Origin: Paramecium octaurelia
Taxonomy: Eukaryota > Ciliophora > Oligohymenophorea > Peniculida > Parameciidae
Assembly: GCA_905182995.1 (NCBI GenBank)
Contig: CAJJDP010000017.1
Coordinates: forward strand, 62,001 to 126,000
Length of the DNA stretch: 64,000 nt
Direction of reading: 5' to 3'
Shown piece after piece: positions 1 to 13,790 of this stretch; position 1 is the stretch's first letter; the number at the start of each line of letters is the position of its first letter. The translations under genes and the position numbers were made by a program. The notes beneath the pieces are model-generated. The model was not told the DNA's origin, searched no databases, and saw nothing but the letters and a program-made list of their open reading frames with translations.

Positions 1-312
1 TTGTCATCTGGTTTGAATGGGGATTTGGAGCTGTTGGAACTCATATTCCATGGGGGGATCAAGAACCTGAATCATTTTGTCAATGTTGATAATAGAAATA
101 TAGCTCACATGGCAGTTATGTCTATGAATTCCAAAATCATCAAATTCTTGAGATTCAAAGCTAAATTCGACTTTAGCAACAGAGACAGATGGGGAAACAC
201 TCCGTTGGAAAATGCACTTGAAATCAAAAGCAAGAAAATCAAAATAATACAAGTAAATGAAGTCGCCATCGACGAAATCATTGAGATATTGGCTACTATA
301 GGAAATGATTGA
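1..312 (+). CDS. Ankyrin-repeat protein, C-terminal end (partial)
   Basis: The reading frame is open from the first base of the window and ends at TGA 310-312, so only the last 103 codons are here. Two ankyrin-like units are visible; the second contains DRWGNTPLENAL, the wording seen in ankyrin tails of glutaminases and some asparaginase/lysophospholipase proteins. The enzyme part, if any, lies upstream of the window. Family (ankyrin) is fairly clear; the full protein's identity is not. Confidence 0.7.
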   Translation: MSSGLNGDLELLELIFHGGIKNLNHFVNVDNRNIAHMAVMSMNSKIIKFLRFKAKFDFSNRDRWGNTPLENALEIKSKKIKIIQVNEVAIDEIIEILATIGND

Positions 313-354
313 TGTATCCATATTATATATATATATTATTATATACAAATTTGA

Positions 355-2282
355 TCACCAATTAGGAGGAGGCATTCCCTTGTTTTTTTTTACTCTCAAC
401 TCAGGAGTGAATGTAGCAATATATCGATTGTAAGTGATCTCATCCAAAATGACCTCATACTCAATTTCTGTAGGATCTCCTTTCTTTACAGGAGTGACAT
501 GAACTTCATTTTTGATTCCTGAGATATTCCCGTTGTCAAAGAGCCACTTCAATCTCTACTGATGTTCATCGATGTTGTATCTCAACTTAAATGGTCGTTT
601 GTTCATAATCAGATTTGATTTGTCCTCCATGATCTACAACAATTACTTAATATTGGTATTCAACAGAGCACTGATAGGCACAATCGGATAATTCTCTTGT
701 TGAATCTAATTGAAATCAACAGGAGCTCGCATCAAATCGATCTTGTTCCATACTTCAATCTATTATTAAATTAGTGACATACCATTTTTTTACTATAAAA
801 CTCTTCATTGAATCCTAATTGCTACAACACCTCAAGTACAACCTACTTCTACTGTTCCGAACAAGGATGAGAGATGTCTCTTACATGCAACACAATATCA
901 GCATCAGCCACTTCCTCCAGAGTGCATTTAAACGACTCCACCAAATCATGAGGGAGATCTGTGATAAATCCTATGGTATCCAACATTATAGCCTTCTGTC
1001 CTGACGCCAATCGAATTTGTTTGGATGTAGTACTCAAAGTTTGGAATAACAGATCCTTACTCTCAACAACTTCCTTTTGTAAAATACAATTTAATAATTA
1101 TGATTTCCCAGCATTAGTATACCCAATCAATGCAATTCTTGGCACTGTGTGTATTAATTTCTTCTACTTTAATTTACCTCTTTATAGACCCTCCTCCTCA
1201 ATTTGTCTCCGTACTTTCGCTATTCTCTCGTCTATTTTCCTCCTTTGTATCTAGATTTCACTCTCTCCTGAACCACTCATCTTCCCCAAAGCTCTTCTCT
1301 ATTTCGCAGACACAACCTCTAAATACACTTCCTTAGCCATCATCAAATCCCCCAAGAATATCGAAGACAAAGAGGCAAATGCACTGCCACTTCTCACAAG
1401 TTTAGTCTTAGCAAATTTGAGAAATGATAACTCTATCTATTATCTTGCTACTCCTTGTGTAGATCTCTTTGCGAAGATTTGTAGAATCATAGTGAATCGA
1501 TCAAACACCTTCACATATGCATCCTCATACTCTATGTCAGTCTCTGCATCAGTTGCCATATCACTATCATCAGGGTTTTCACTTCTTCTAAAAGTGGCTA
1601 TCTCTCCTTTTGCATATTGAGTCCACACCTTCTCCAAATTCCTAGTTTATAAAGGAGTTAACTCATGATTAATAAAGACTGCATTTATTTTCTTATCATA
1701 TATGTGTTCCCCCAACATGGCCACTTTACCTTTAGTGAAAAAAGTGGATGAGTGGATCCTTTTTACTTTAACTAAAGAAGATTTGGCAATCGAACTCCGT
1801 ATAATTTTATTCCTCCATTCATGACCTAAGTCATCATCACTATCTGAGGATAAATCCACTAACATTTGACCATCGTCATATGTTCCTTATAAAAATGGAA
1901 GGTATATATATTCTCCATTCCTCAAATGCGCTTTACCAGAAAGCTCCCATCCCTCTGCATTCAACTCCTCTTCCTTGTTCTCCACCCTTGCTTAGATGGG
2001 GTTCCTCCCCTAACTAATACGTATTTTCTAGGTGTATTCCTCCTTCCAAAAAGGCCCTTTCTCAAGTGTCCAATTTAAAGATTTCGACAATCCCACTGCT
2101 TCCTCTGCCAAGTACAACTCCAATTCAGGACCTTTATTAGGGTAAAAGATGGGATGAAGCACCAAACAGTTGACTTGGGTGAACCCGAATGGAGCCCTCA
2201 CTCTCTAAACTTGCTGGGGCTCTGCTGCTTCTTTGGAAAATCGATACTTCAGCAAAGCATTACTTAATCTCCTTATAAGCAT
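355..2282 (-). CDS. hflX: HflX/GTPBP6-type GTPase
   Basis: Translated with TAA/TAG as Gln and one 23-nt intron (760-782) removed, this gives exactly 634 aa ending at TGA 355-357. The G1 P-loop reads GYTNAGKSQLLN, G3 reads DTIGFITDLP and G4 reads NKIDL, all typical of HflX, a ribosome-binding GTPase. Eukaryotic relatives (GTPBP6) act on mitochondrial ribosomes. HflX usually has Thr after the P-loop GKS; here it is Gln. The long N-terminal half is divergent and contains an acidic Ser/Asp stretch. Start ATG is 2280-2282, 21 bp from the divergent zinc-finger gene. Confidence 0.88.
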
Positions 2283-2303
2283 AATTATATATTTATAATT
2301 TAC
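2283..2303. promoter_or_regulatory. 21-bp divergent intergenic promoter region
   Basis: Only 21 bp, nearly all A/T, separate the start codons of the HflX gene (minus) and the zinc-finger gene (plus). Promoter elements for both must lie here or inside the coding regions. No known motif can be named. Confidence 0.5.
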
Positions 2304-3020
2304 ATGATCAAATTATCATTGCCTATGGATTCCAAGGACAATGAGTTCTTTGATGAGGATGCCATTTCGAAATCAACCATCTAGGCCCTTAACAACTCCT
2401 TCGATAAGGAACAATTAGATGAATAGATTGAAAGGCCATTTACACCTCTAGATGCACAAGTTGAGTCGATACCCAAAGAATAGTGCAAGTTTTGCAAACG
2501 CCAATTCTTTCAGGGCAAATTGGCTCTCCACCTACGTAGTTGCACTGCCGATCACCCTTTTCTCAAAAAATCTAATAAGCAAAAAACATAATTACCTCTA
2601 ACATAACCAACTATTCAGCCTTGTCCCCATTGCCATAAGAAACTGAGGAATCCTCAAATCCATGCTCTCAAATGTCCTGCCAGACCAAAAGCGTTAGACA
2701 AATATAGAGTCATTGCATCTATAAATGAAGAAGAAGAAGCAGAAGAAACCCTACTCCAAGAACTATCCTCCAGCCAACCTACCTTTCTACCCAAAATCAA
2801 ACAACGCCCTGAAAACCTGCTTTCTCGCTCTGTACCTATTGTTAAGTGTCCTTCTTGTCAGAAAACATTTGAACAAAAGGCAGCCGAAAAGCATATACAA
2901 CTATGCTTTCGTATGAGCAGTGGCAACAAATTTCAGAGAAGTGTATTCTGTACTAATTGTGGAAGCAAATTCGCTAATAACCATAAGTACTGTGGTTCTT
3001 GTGGAAAAAAAAGACTATGA
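2304..3020 (+). CDS. C2HC-type zinc-finger protein (ZC2HC1-like)
   Basis: Intronless 238-aa frame ending at TGA 3018-3020. It holds repeated small zinc fingers: CKFCKRQF with a later H and C, CPHCHKKL with H and C, CPSCQKTF with H and C, and a last CTNCGSKF unit with CGSC. This spacing is the C2HC pattern of the ZC2HC1 family, whose function is poorly known. Many Gln codons are TAA/TAG. A second in-frame Met at 2325 could also serve as the start. Confidence 0.75.
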
Positions 3021-3247
3021 CAAAATTATATCATTGCAATTTTATCTCATCCATTTTTATAATTACATTTAAATATTATCAATGCAAGGGTTGGATTATA
3101 TTATTAGTTTAGCAATACTTAATTGATGTGTAAGGAATTGAATTAAATTAAATCACAATCATTGCTTCCCAATATTTTTGAGATTCATCAAAGAGTCTTA
3201 ATGTTAGTAAGATAAAAGGATTGGTAACTAATTTTATTCTGTTGGTA

Positions 3248-3832
3248 TCAAGGAGGAAACTAAAATATTTGTTAATATATTAATCGAAAAAAAGATAAAT
3301 AAATTAAATCAAACTATTATTTTTTTTAATTTACAAACGCACTCAAGAACATGTAATTCAATCCATTCTCCTTAAAGCTATTCCTTAATTTGCCCTGATT
3401 TTATTTTTGTTTAAGATTACTTGAACTTTATTCTAATAGTTTATAATCTATATCATACTGTTTAAAGCCAATTAATGCTTGATTACCACAATAAGAAGTT
3501 TAAATCACATCCTACTACATTGTTAAATTCTGACACGCCTTTGCGAACTTTTTGGTAAGTTTTTAACATCTAATATATTCTCAAATTGAAGAAATCAATC
3601 AAAAGAAGATAAAATCACCTAAGGATATATATCTATCCTTTTCCCAATGTTTAACAATTATCTTTATAATGATGCAAAACTATTGCTAAAATTTGGTTTT
3701 TAGGAGAAATAATACATGCCTATTAATTAGACTGTTATTTTTTATATTAAATTGAGCTTTTAATAGATTTACTGTTTTCGCAACAATTAAACATGAACCT
3801 TGAAGAACTTCCTGTTCTGCGACGATGACCAT
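3248..3832 (-). CDS. Hypothetical protein, 171 aa
   Basis: No family recognised. The frame closes exactly if a 30-nt intron and a 39-nt intron are removed; it starts at ATG 3830-3832 and stops at TGA 3248-3250. The peptide has good amino-acid variety (for example SYCGNQALIGFKQYDIDYKL), unlike random AT-rich DNA, but the second intron is longer than most here. The region around it is very AT-rich, so a decaying gene copy is an alternative. Confidence 0.4.
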
Positions 3833-3934
3833 TTAAGGATAAGGAAGAATTATTTAATTTAATATGGTTATATGTATTTGTTAAAAAATATTATTTTGCT
3901 TTTCAAAGTATATATAATTTAATTTTATAATTTA

Positions 3935-5590
3935 ATGTAAGGTCTGAAGTTAAAGTAGTAGATTGGATTGATCTTGAGAAAAGACTTTGACGCTATGCCT
4001 TTAATCAAATAATTGATGGACGAATCCTTGAATTAGCCTCTGTTACTTTTAAATGATGAAGAATAAATGTGGACTTAAATCTAGAGGGCAATCGAGACTC
4101 TGAATCAGAAGAGTCTCAAAAAGTTAAAGTAAATAGAAGAGAGAGCGGCCAAAATAGCAGGTCAAGTCGTAGAGGAGTAGGAGGAGGATGTTTAGACTGA
4201 AGAACAGGAATAGTAGTCAGAGAAGGATGAGGGAGAAGAAGACGAGCAATAAGAGGTGGACGAGGAGGAAGTGAATGAGGAAGAGGAAGGACAACAAGAG
4301 ATGGAATAAGAGTTTGATGAGGATGGAGGAAACTTTAGATTTGAGAAAAAGTAAAAATAAAAGGATGATTTTGATGAGTTTGAGAAATACATGCAAGATT
4401 ATGATGATGGCAAGATGGGTAAAATAGATTTGGATGATGAAGAAGAGGAGGAGGAACAGGAAGATGATGAGGAAAACCAAGAAGGAAATGAAGAACAAGA
4501 GAACGAGGGGTAATATATAAATACAATCATAGTGAGGACTCAGTATTTGATGATATGAGAGAGGAGGAGTTACAATAAGAAAACAACTTGGTTGAAGGAG
4601 AAGAAGAGGGTGAAGAGGGAGAAGAAGGAGAAGAGGATGAGGAAATCAAGAATTTAGAAGAATAGAGGTTGAAGAAGAAAGATTGGCAATTTGTTGGTGA
4701 AGTGCAAGGCAGATAGAGACCATTGAATTCGTTGATTGATTAGGATTTGGATTTCGATGTGAATAGAAAGGTGTTAGAGGAAACAACTCCAGAGCAGTAA
4801 AATAAGTTGGTAGAAATGATCAAGTAAATAACTTTATTAATCGAATTATAGAAAGAGAGTACAAGATGAATTGTTTGATGACAGACAGAAGGTGTAGATC
4901 AATTTGCATTCTCTTGAGAAACCAGTGGATTAGGTGGACACAAATAAGTCACAGTTTGGATTAGCTGAATTATATGAGAGACAATTTAAGCAGGCTTTGG
5001 GATTGCCAACAAACACGAGCGAGTAGAAATTGAAACAAGAGCTATTCGAATAGTTTAGAGACTTATGTTACAAATTGGATTCGTTGACTAATTTGAACTT
5101 CGAGCCAAGAGGATATGTGAAGCAAGCAGAAGTGCAGGTGTTGGATAACAATGTGGTTTAGAGAGAGGAGAAGGTGCCTATAACAGCAAGGGGCGAATAG
5201 ATGGAGGATGTGGAGAAGATTAAGAAGGCTGGGTTTTTGTCTAAGGAGGAGGCCGATCATCAATTGAATAAGAAGGGCAGGAGAATGGCGAAGTAGAGAA
5301 AGCGAAATAGGGAGAGAGAAAAGAAGAGAAGTGGGTTAGTTAAGAAATTGGAGAGTAGAGGTGAGACTAAGTTCATGTACAATCAGCATCAGCAAGGGAA
5401 GAAGCAGATGAGTTTCATTAAGTAATAAAAGAATAAGGAGAGTGTTAAATTTGATAAGACGAGCACTTTTTTTAAGAATTTGTAGGAGAGTGGAGTAAAT
5501 AAGTAAGGGGGAGACTCTAAAAATAAGAAGGGTGGAGATAAGCCAAGTGGGGACATTAAAAGCAAGTCTAAATAAATAAAAAAGCAATGA
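3935..5590 (+). CDS. MPP10: MPP10, U3 snoRNP / small-subunit processome protein
   Basis: With introns at 4510-4532 (23 nt) and 4824-4851 (28 nt) removed, the frame gives 534 aa. The first half is extremely acidic (long Glu/Asp runs), as in MPP10. The second half carries the family core: FAELYERQF-like LAELYERQFKQAL, a Leu-rich KLDSLTNLNFEPRG segment, then basic KKxGRRMAK and a Lys-rich tail. MPP10 works with IMP3 and IMP4 in early 18S rRNA processing in the nucleolus. Met at 3995 is an alternative start. Several apparent long minus-strand frames here are only complements of the acidic repeats. Confidence 0.88.
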
Positions 5591-5638
5591 ATATTTTTGT
5601 TTATAATTTATAATTTATATATTATATTTTATAAATAA

Positions 5639-7130
5639 ATGTTTTAGAATGACGGAAATGGCTAGTCGCCGAATTGGTGTTCATATGAAAGACAAGCAGT
5701 GAAAGTAATTCGCAGTAATGCAAACCAATGTCCTGCTATTAAAAATCATACATCCATACATTACAAGAAATAGATATTTATATTCGGAGGATATGACTCC
5801 AAAAAGAATCACAACGACATTCATATCTATAAGGATGGGAATTGGACGAAGTGTAAAGCAAACGGTAGAATTCCAGAGAGTAGAAATGGACACACAGCCA
5901 CTGTGGTAGAAAATAAGATGTATGTGATTGGTGGATGGTTGGGAAGTGGAACTTATGCCAGTCGAGATGTGTATGTATTAGATCTGGATTGTTTGTTTTG
6001 GACACTAGTTAATACTATGGGAGAAGTATGATTTCACAATACATTTAAGGTTCCAGGCCCATGCAATATGCACAGTGCAGATTTGATTGGTTAGTTGATA
6101 TATATCTTCAGAGGAGGAGATGGGAAGGACTATCTGAATGATTTACATAGTTTCAATACCAAGACTAACATGTGGAAACTAGTATAGACAGCTGAGAATT
6201 AGAGACCCCCACCACGAGCCAATCACAGTTCAGCAGTCTGGCAAAACAAGTTGTTTATCTTTGGAGGTTGGGATGGCTCAAAAAGACTCAATGATTTGCA
6301 TTGTTATGATGTGACAACGAACAGATGGAGTGAATTAAAACCAATTCAATCTCCCAGTGCCAGAGCGGGAATGTGCATGAATACTATAGACAATAAGATA
6401 TACTTGTTTGGTGGCAGTGGGCCTTAAACTACATGTTTTGGAGATTTGTAATGTTATGATCCAGTGAAAAATGCCTGGAGTATCATAGAACTTCAGGATG
6501 ATGAATAATTTGATAAGGCCAGAGCCGGTCATAGTATGACAGCCATTGGTAATCTTATTTATATTTTCGGGGGGTCTTGTGGATCACATTACTTCAAAGA
6601 CTTCTTTATTATTGATACTGATCCTCCTCCAAACATTTCTGTGACTGATTTTAATAATATCTCTATTAACCAGTATTTTAGAGGTTTTTTCAATTAGTCT
6701 AAATTCAGTGATATCATTTTTGTGGTAGAGGACAAACAATTATATGCACACAAAATTATTTTATCTCAATACGAAATATTCAATAAGATGTTTGAATGGG
6801 AGTACAAACATCAATAATAGAAAGTCTATATCAATGATTGTTCCTTCATTATTTTTGAATAGCTGTTATACTTCATTTACGCAGGAGACGTAAGATTGGT
6901 TTCTATTTTAGTTATAATGTGATCAATATTAATAATCGGTTGAATTCTACAGGCAATTATTGTAAATGGCTGATTATTACCTGATCCCAAATTTGAAGTC
7001 ATTGTGCGAGAAATCACTATCCCTCTTAATTGACAACACAACTCTGGCTAAAATTAAGCTTTATGCCGAATAAATGAATGCAAATCAATTGCTAAAATTT
7101 TGTGAATGGTATGAAAACCATAATAACTGA
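5639..7130 (+). CDS. Kelch-repeat protein with BTB/BACK domain
   Basis: 481 aa after removing introns 6026-6049 and 6890-6911. Residues about 35-320 contain five to six kelch repeats with FGG/IGG strands (IFIFGGYD, MYVIGGWL, LFIFGGWDG, IYLFGGSG, IYIFGGSC). A BTB domain follows (FSDIIFVVEDKQLYAHKII) and a short BACK-like helical tail. This kelch-then-BTB order resembles LZTR1 and differs from animal KLHL proteins, where BTB comes first. Likely a Cullin-3 adaptor; the substrate is unknown. Starts 48 bp after MPP10 on the same strand. Confidence 0.88.
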
Positions 7131-7160
7131 TTATATATATATTTCTATAATATTTGGTAT

Positions 7161-8616
7161 TCACTCAACAAGAGTTTCACTCCAAAATTAATCATGCCAC
7201 TATTTAAATGTATTCTCGATAGCCTATCTAGTTTATGTAAGAATAACTGGATCATCATCACTGGGAGCATTCAAATCTACACAATGAGCGCAATCATCAC
7301 AATCGATTAAGTAGGTAATAACCTTGCTGTTAGCTTTAGTGGGTTTAATCAAGGAGGCTGTTTGCCAAGGATCTTCCCCTCCATTGGTCATGATCAAGTG
7401 ATCAACATTCATATACAATCCTCAAAAATGGGCTTCAGTTACTCTCGCATCTGGCCAAATTACTTCACCCTGAGAGTAAGCATCATTGCACCATTCTCTC
7501 CACCAATCTAATGCAATTCATAAGATCTTAAGGATTCTTTATTCTATTATAAACATCGATTGGACATTACCTGTGGGGTTGTTTATAACTAAGCAACTTC
7601 AGAGCAACACTAGAAATACCATTGACGGAATATGGTGTTCTAGTAAACGGTTTCATTTCTTAAATAGTAAGCACCATATTGTTTATAACTGCCTCCTCGA
7701 GATAAAGCTATATCTCTGAGGTATTCAGCCATCTGCTCAATTGATGGCAAGGACTCTAGAGTTTCGCAGAACTTGGTTCTCTATCCAGATTAGATCATTT
7801 AGACAATGGTGTCAGCCCAGAGCCATTTGAATTAATTGTCGGTCATCTTTTTATATCTGTAAGATTCCTTGAATGCCTTTTTGGTGTTGAAGTTCTTGAG
7901 ATTCTTATCGACATAACTATTCAGCGACTGTAAGTAGAGAGGACATCTAGATGTTTTTAAGTGTATATGCACTGTTCACCACTCTTGCTTGTACTCTTTC
8001 TAATTTGATCGTCGAATTACCAAAAGTCAAGGATTGTGTTGATGACTCCAATGCTAGCCAAATTACCGACTGTCAAATGCGGGTATTTGTATCTGAACCA
8101 AGCTGACAAAGCTCCTGGATATGAGCCTCCGATTGCATACCTATGTAGAGACATCTAATGTATCAAGGCAATCGATTTATGAAGTTTAAGTCTCTTCAAT
8201 TGCAATATAAAATAGGCAGGATCATCCAAGGCTTGATGGACATTTGAATAAGACAAGTTCTTCAAACTCCATGAATCTGCTCCGAAGGGTTGAGACTGCC
8301 CATAGAATCTGTGTTCTAATGCTATAACAATTGCGCCTAAGTCCTTAGCCAATTAGAAGGGTAATGAGTTGTCACCTACACCTTGGCAATTCCATTCTCC
8401 ACAAATATATAAGATAACTCCACCTTTAATGGGATTAAAATATTAGGAATACACATGGTATCTCTATTGGCAAGTCTGAGTATTGGCTGGGTCGCTGTGA
8501 TCCAAGAGCTATTTGAATTGAAGAGTTTCTTTGGGTTAAGTGAAGGGTCCTTACGTCAGCACATGAGGAGCGATTGCGTTAGAGCAAATTGTTAACGCTG
8601 ACAAAATCAAATACAT
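7161..8616 (-). pseudogene. S28 serine carboxypeptidase (PRCP/DPP2-like), apparently broken
   Basis: An N-terminal signal peptide (MYLILSALTICSNA), the S28 signature IALEHRFYGQSQPF, the nucleophile region GGSYPG, and the C-terminal GGEDPWQ (Asp) and CAHCVDL (His) motifs are all present. Introns 7544-7570 and 7947-7972 restore the expected sequence, for example SGEQCP. The rest does not close. Near 7515 the frame slips by one base between RSYELH and DWWREW, and an in-frame TGA (about 7425-7427) sits where relatives have Gly, just before GLYMNVDHL. The spliced length is one base short of a multiple of three, consistent with a single deletion. Either a recent pseudogene or sequencing errors in draft assembly. 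Confidence 0.75.
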
Positions 8617-8725
8617 AATTTATCACTTTAATTACACAATATCAATCAAATATATATTGTGCTACCGTTTTTGATCACATCAATAATGTGAACATCACAA
8701 TCGTTATATGCAATTAAATTAAATA

Positions 8726-9612
8726 TCATTCAAAATCAACCTTATTCACTTAGAGCTTTTTCTCACAATTCTACAGATACTACTGGACTTCTTTTTTGTT
8801 GTCCGTATTAGGAAATTAGATCAAAATAGCCTTAAACAATTAAAGAGCAGATTGGTAATCTTGCAATTCATAATTTGCTCTACCTTTTATCAACAGAGCT
8901 ACGTTACTTCAGATGGCCTACCTTTTTCGTTTTCATTATCAAAGCTCAAAGCCTCATCGCACATCTAATCTGCCATACCCCACTCCTTTAATTTGATGTA
9001 GCAAACTGCTCTGTTTGAGAAGGACTTGCTTATTTCCTTTAAAATCTTTTTAGAATACTCCCTCTGTGTATCTTCCGCTTTTATCCTACCAATCAGTTCA
9101 TAGATAGAGATTGCTGAACGATAATGGGATTGTTGAAATATGGATCCAGCATACTTCCTAACTTCCTCTATGTATTATTCTATTTATTGTTAGTTCAGTG
9201 AGTTTATCCCCTGATACTCAAAGGAATTCTCTATTTTTATTAGCCAATATTGTTTCTTCTACATTTTCAAGGGTGTCAGATTGTCTATGTGGATGTCGAT
9301 CTCTTTCTAGGTGAGAGCATACACTTGGCTAAGTTCGAAAAATGCTTATTCTCCTTTCAACATGGTTCTGAGAGCACTGGAGAGAGCGAGAGGTATTGAG
9401 TTTGAATTCTCGAACAGCACTACTGTTCTCAAGGTGTCTGTTTATTGGGTTATTTAGTGTGCTTCTTCGTCGAATTCTGTGAAGGAGTAGCAAATAAAAT
9501 GGGAATCAAAGTTGATTGGTTCTGAGCCTTGGATGAACAAATCAGGAGAGGTATATTTCCAAAGCATGTCGTCGATGATGGTGTGCTTGTGTGATTAGGA
9601 GAATGATTGCAT
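8726..9612 (-). CDS. FKBP-like TPR protein (copy 1)
   Basis: 287 aa after removing a 23-nt intron (8899-8921). The middle of the protein reads IPLALSSALRTMLKGEQAF, matching the core of FKBP-type peptidyl-prolyl isomerase domains (the M-x-x-GE stretch before the last strand), though the domain is divergent and may be inactive. The C-terminal half holds TPR helices (SNRAVCYIKLKEWGMADQMC, then CDEALSF and GRANYELQDYQSALQLF). Such FKBP-TPR proteins are usually Hsp90 co-chaperones. It starts 41 bp from the divergent PP1 gene. Confidence 0.7.
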
Positions 9613-9653
9613 CTGGAAATATATATATTGATTTAAATTTTAAATTATAATAT

Positions 9654-10095
9654 ATGAGCAAGGATAATAAGGGTGAAATCGACGTAGATAATATCATTGA
9701 AAGACTGTTGAGTGTGAGAGGAAGCAAACCAGGGAAAAATGTAAACTTAACAGAGGCAGAAGTCAGGGGGCTGTGTATAAAAGCGAGAGACATTTTTATT
9801 TCTCAACCAATTTTATTGGAACTTGAGGCTCCATTAAAAATATGCGGTACGTTTATGATAGTATGAGTTTGTAGGGGATGTGCATGGTTAATATTTCGAT
9901 TTGCTCAGATTGTTTGAATATGGCGGATACCCTCCTGAGAGTAATTATCTGTTCCTTGGTGATTATGTTGATAGAGGTAAATCAAATGATCTATTTGATA
10001 GGAAAATAATCCCTGGAAACGATCTGCCTGCTTTTAGCATACAAAATAAAATACCCTGAGAATTTCTTTTTGTTGAGAGGCAATCATGAATGTGC
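9654..10095 (+). CDS. PP1 catalytic subunit, 5' part only (copy 1, cut by the N)
   Basis: Identical to the first part of the complete PP1 gene at 11116. Introns at 9847-9874 and 9977-10001 correspond to those of the full copy. The frame is cut after ...LLRGNHEC by the N at 10096. It should be treated as an assembly fragment, not a second truncated gene, unless reads show otherwise. Confidence 0.85.
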
Positions 10096-10096
10096 N
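10096..10096. other. Single N: contig junction
   Basis: The only ambiguous base noticed in the window. The sequence after it restarts at the base equivalent to 8635, so it marks where two overlapping contigs were placed end to end. Confidence 0.9.
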
Positions 10097-12213
<2,117 letters not shown>

Positions 12214-12276
12214 ACCATCATCTATTATAATAATTAAATTTAGTCATTAGTCATCTTTATTCAAAATATATTTTTA

Positions 12277-13172
12277 ATGATAAATTATATGCAAATGACA
12301 TAAATTGATCTCAAAACCATAGAAGTGTTATCGGCTCTGCTTTTGTTCAGTTGCTTAACCTACATATGGTTCACTTTCATATCACTTAAGTTCACAATCA
12401 TTATTGCTCTTACATTTTTTTCCCTTTTGGTATTGTTCAAAATCAGATGGGCAAAAATCAAGAGAAAAGGGTTCCTGAACAACGTCTCTAATAAACTAAG
12501 GAAGATTCTATTGGAAAGATCCTTATTTGACATCTTGTGCGATATATGGTATTTCGAGACAATTAAGAGACATGTAAGAGTATTTCTAAGTCCATTCCTT
12601 ATTAAAAAATCTCCAGAAGAGATCATTGAATCATTTGAAGATATCAATCCTTAATTGAAGGAAGCAATTCTGAGAAAGGGAACGATTAATTTGTTTCCAG
12701 AACCAATTAAAAGGGAATTGGTGGAGAACTATATACAAGAGGAAGATGAATTATAGATTAATCAGGACAAACAAATGCATTAATAAATAATACAGCAACC
12801 AGTAAAGGTTGAACATTGGGATAGATATGGAGATTATGAAGAATATACCTAGAGAAAAAGGAAAAATAACTCGCAAACCTTGTTGCATGTCGTTTCGTTG
12901 TTGTTGCATAAACCAATAGTGCATAAGGAAAGTCATAAATTGAATCTAAGAAAGTATTATGATTTCAACAATTTTGTAGATTATCTAACAAAACTAAATC
13001 CTTATTGCTTGGATCAATCGTTTGCATTGTGATTCAGATGTATTTGTAGAAATCATCAAGAAGAATCTATCAAAAGGCCTTCACATACTTATCATCGATG
13101 TCTTTGTTGGCACTAGCGACCACTGCGTTGGGAGTGATTGCTTTAAGTAATAAAAAGTAAAAAACATTATGA
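12277..13172 (+). CDS. Predicted membrane protein, unknown function
   Basis: 289 aa with one 26-nt intron (12954-12979). Two hydrophobic segments lie near the N-terminus (VLSALLLFSCLTYIWFTFIS and FTIIIALTFFSLLVLF) and two near the C-terminus (SLLLGSIVCIVIQMYL and SMSLLALATTALGVIAL), with a charged loop of about 170 residues between. No family recognised. Mets at 12289 and 12295 are alternative starts. Confidence 0.72.
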
Positions 13173-13283
13173 TTTTTATGAAATATTATATATAACAAAT
13201 ATATAAATTAAATATCATATTACATGAAAGAAAATCTTAAAACTGACACAAGTGATACCATTTTTAAAAGAGAAGCCTCCCGC

Positions 13284-13684
13284 TCATTAAAATAAATTTG
13301 CAGCTCTCAATTCTTTTTCGATAGCAGGATGCCTCCAACCAAAAAATCCCTTTATCAGAAAGCCAGTCAGAACCAAAGGGTTTCTCACTTCTAAACTCAA
13401 ATCATCTACAGAAATGACCCAGTTATTTAAAATGAACACAACAATAATACCATTCTATTTGGAAAGACTTACTTTACAAAAGCAATGGAGTACTAGTACT
13501 TAAGAATTTCTTGCGAGAATTTAATGGCACCTTTTGGCTGTTAAGTTCTATGTTCGAGTGAATTCTAATTGATGATTTCACAAGTTCATCCCTTCCCCAC
13601 CAATTACAATTGTGAGTAAATGATTAACAACAGAGGATTTGTTGTTTCAGTAATCAAAGGTGAATTTATTTATATCTCAGCCAT
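13284..13684 (-). CDS. Small hypothetical protein, about 118 aa
   Basis: The 3' part is convincing: after a 28-nt intron (13482-13509) it reads IIVVFILNNWVISVDDLSLE and ends ...RAANLFQ then TGA. The 5' part needs either a 16-nt intron (13592-13607) or a longer 37-nt one, or contains an indel. Only with one of these does an upstream ATG (13682-13684) connect. No family recognised. It is divergent from the plus-strand gene at 13791. Confidence 0.5.
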
Positions 13685-13790
13685 TACTCGTAAAGATTCA
13701 GAACTTTAGTTCAATCTCTTAATTAATGAGCAATCTGAAGAAATTTAAAGAGTTAAAACTGTTTAAGATACACCACCGTCACTCTTATAA

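Larger units (their letters stand above)
8635..10095. repeat. Duplicated block, copy 1 (1,461 bp)
   Basis: By eye this stretch matches 10097-11557 base for base at a constant offset of 1,462. It ends abruptly at the single N (10096), inside the PP1 gene. The identity includes non-coding bases and introns, which suggests an assembly overlap and not two old gene copies. Confidence 0.9.

Noticed and set aside
4192-4526. Long open frames on the minus strand, Ser- and Leu/Phe-rich
   Set aside because: They are the complement of the acidic Glu/Asp codon runs of MPP10 on the plus strand, with no family features of their own.
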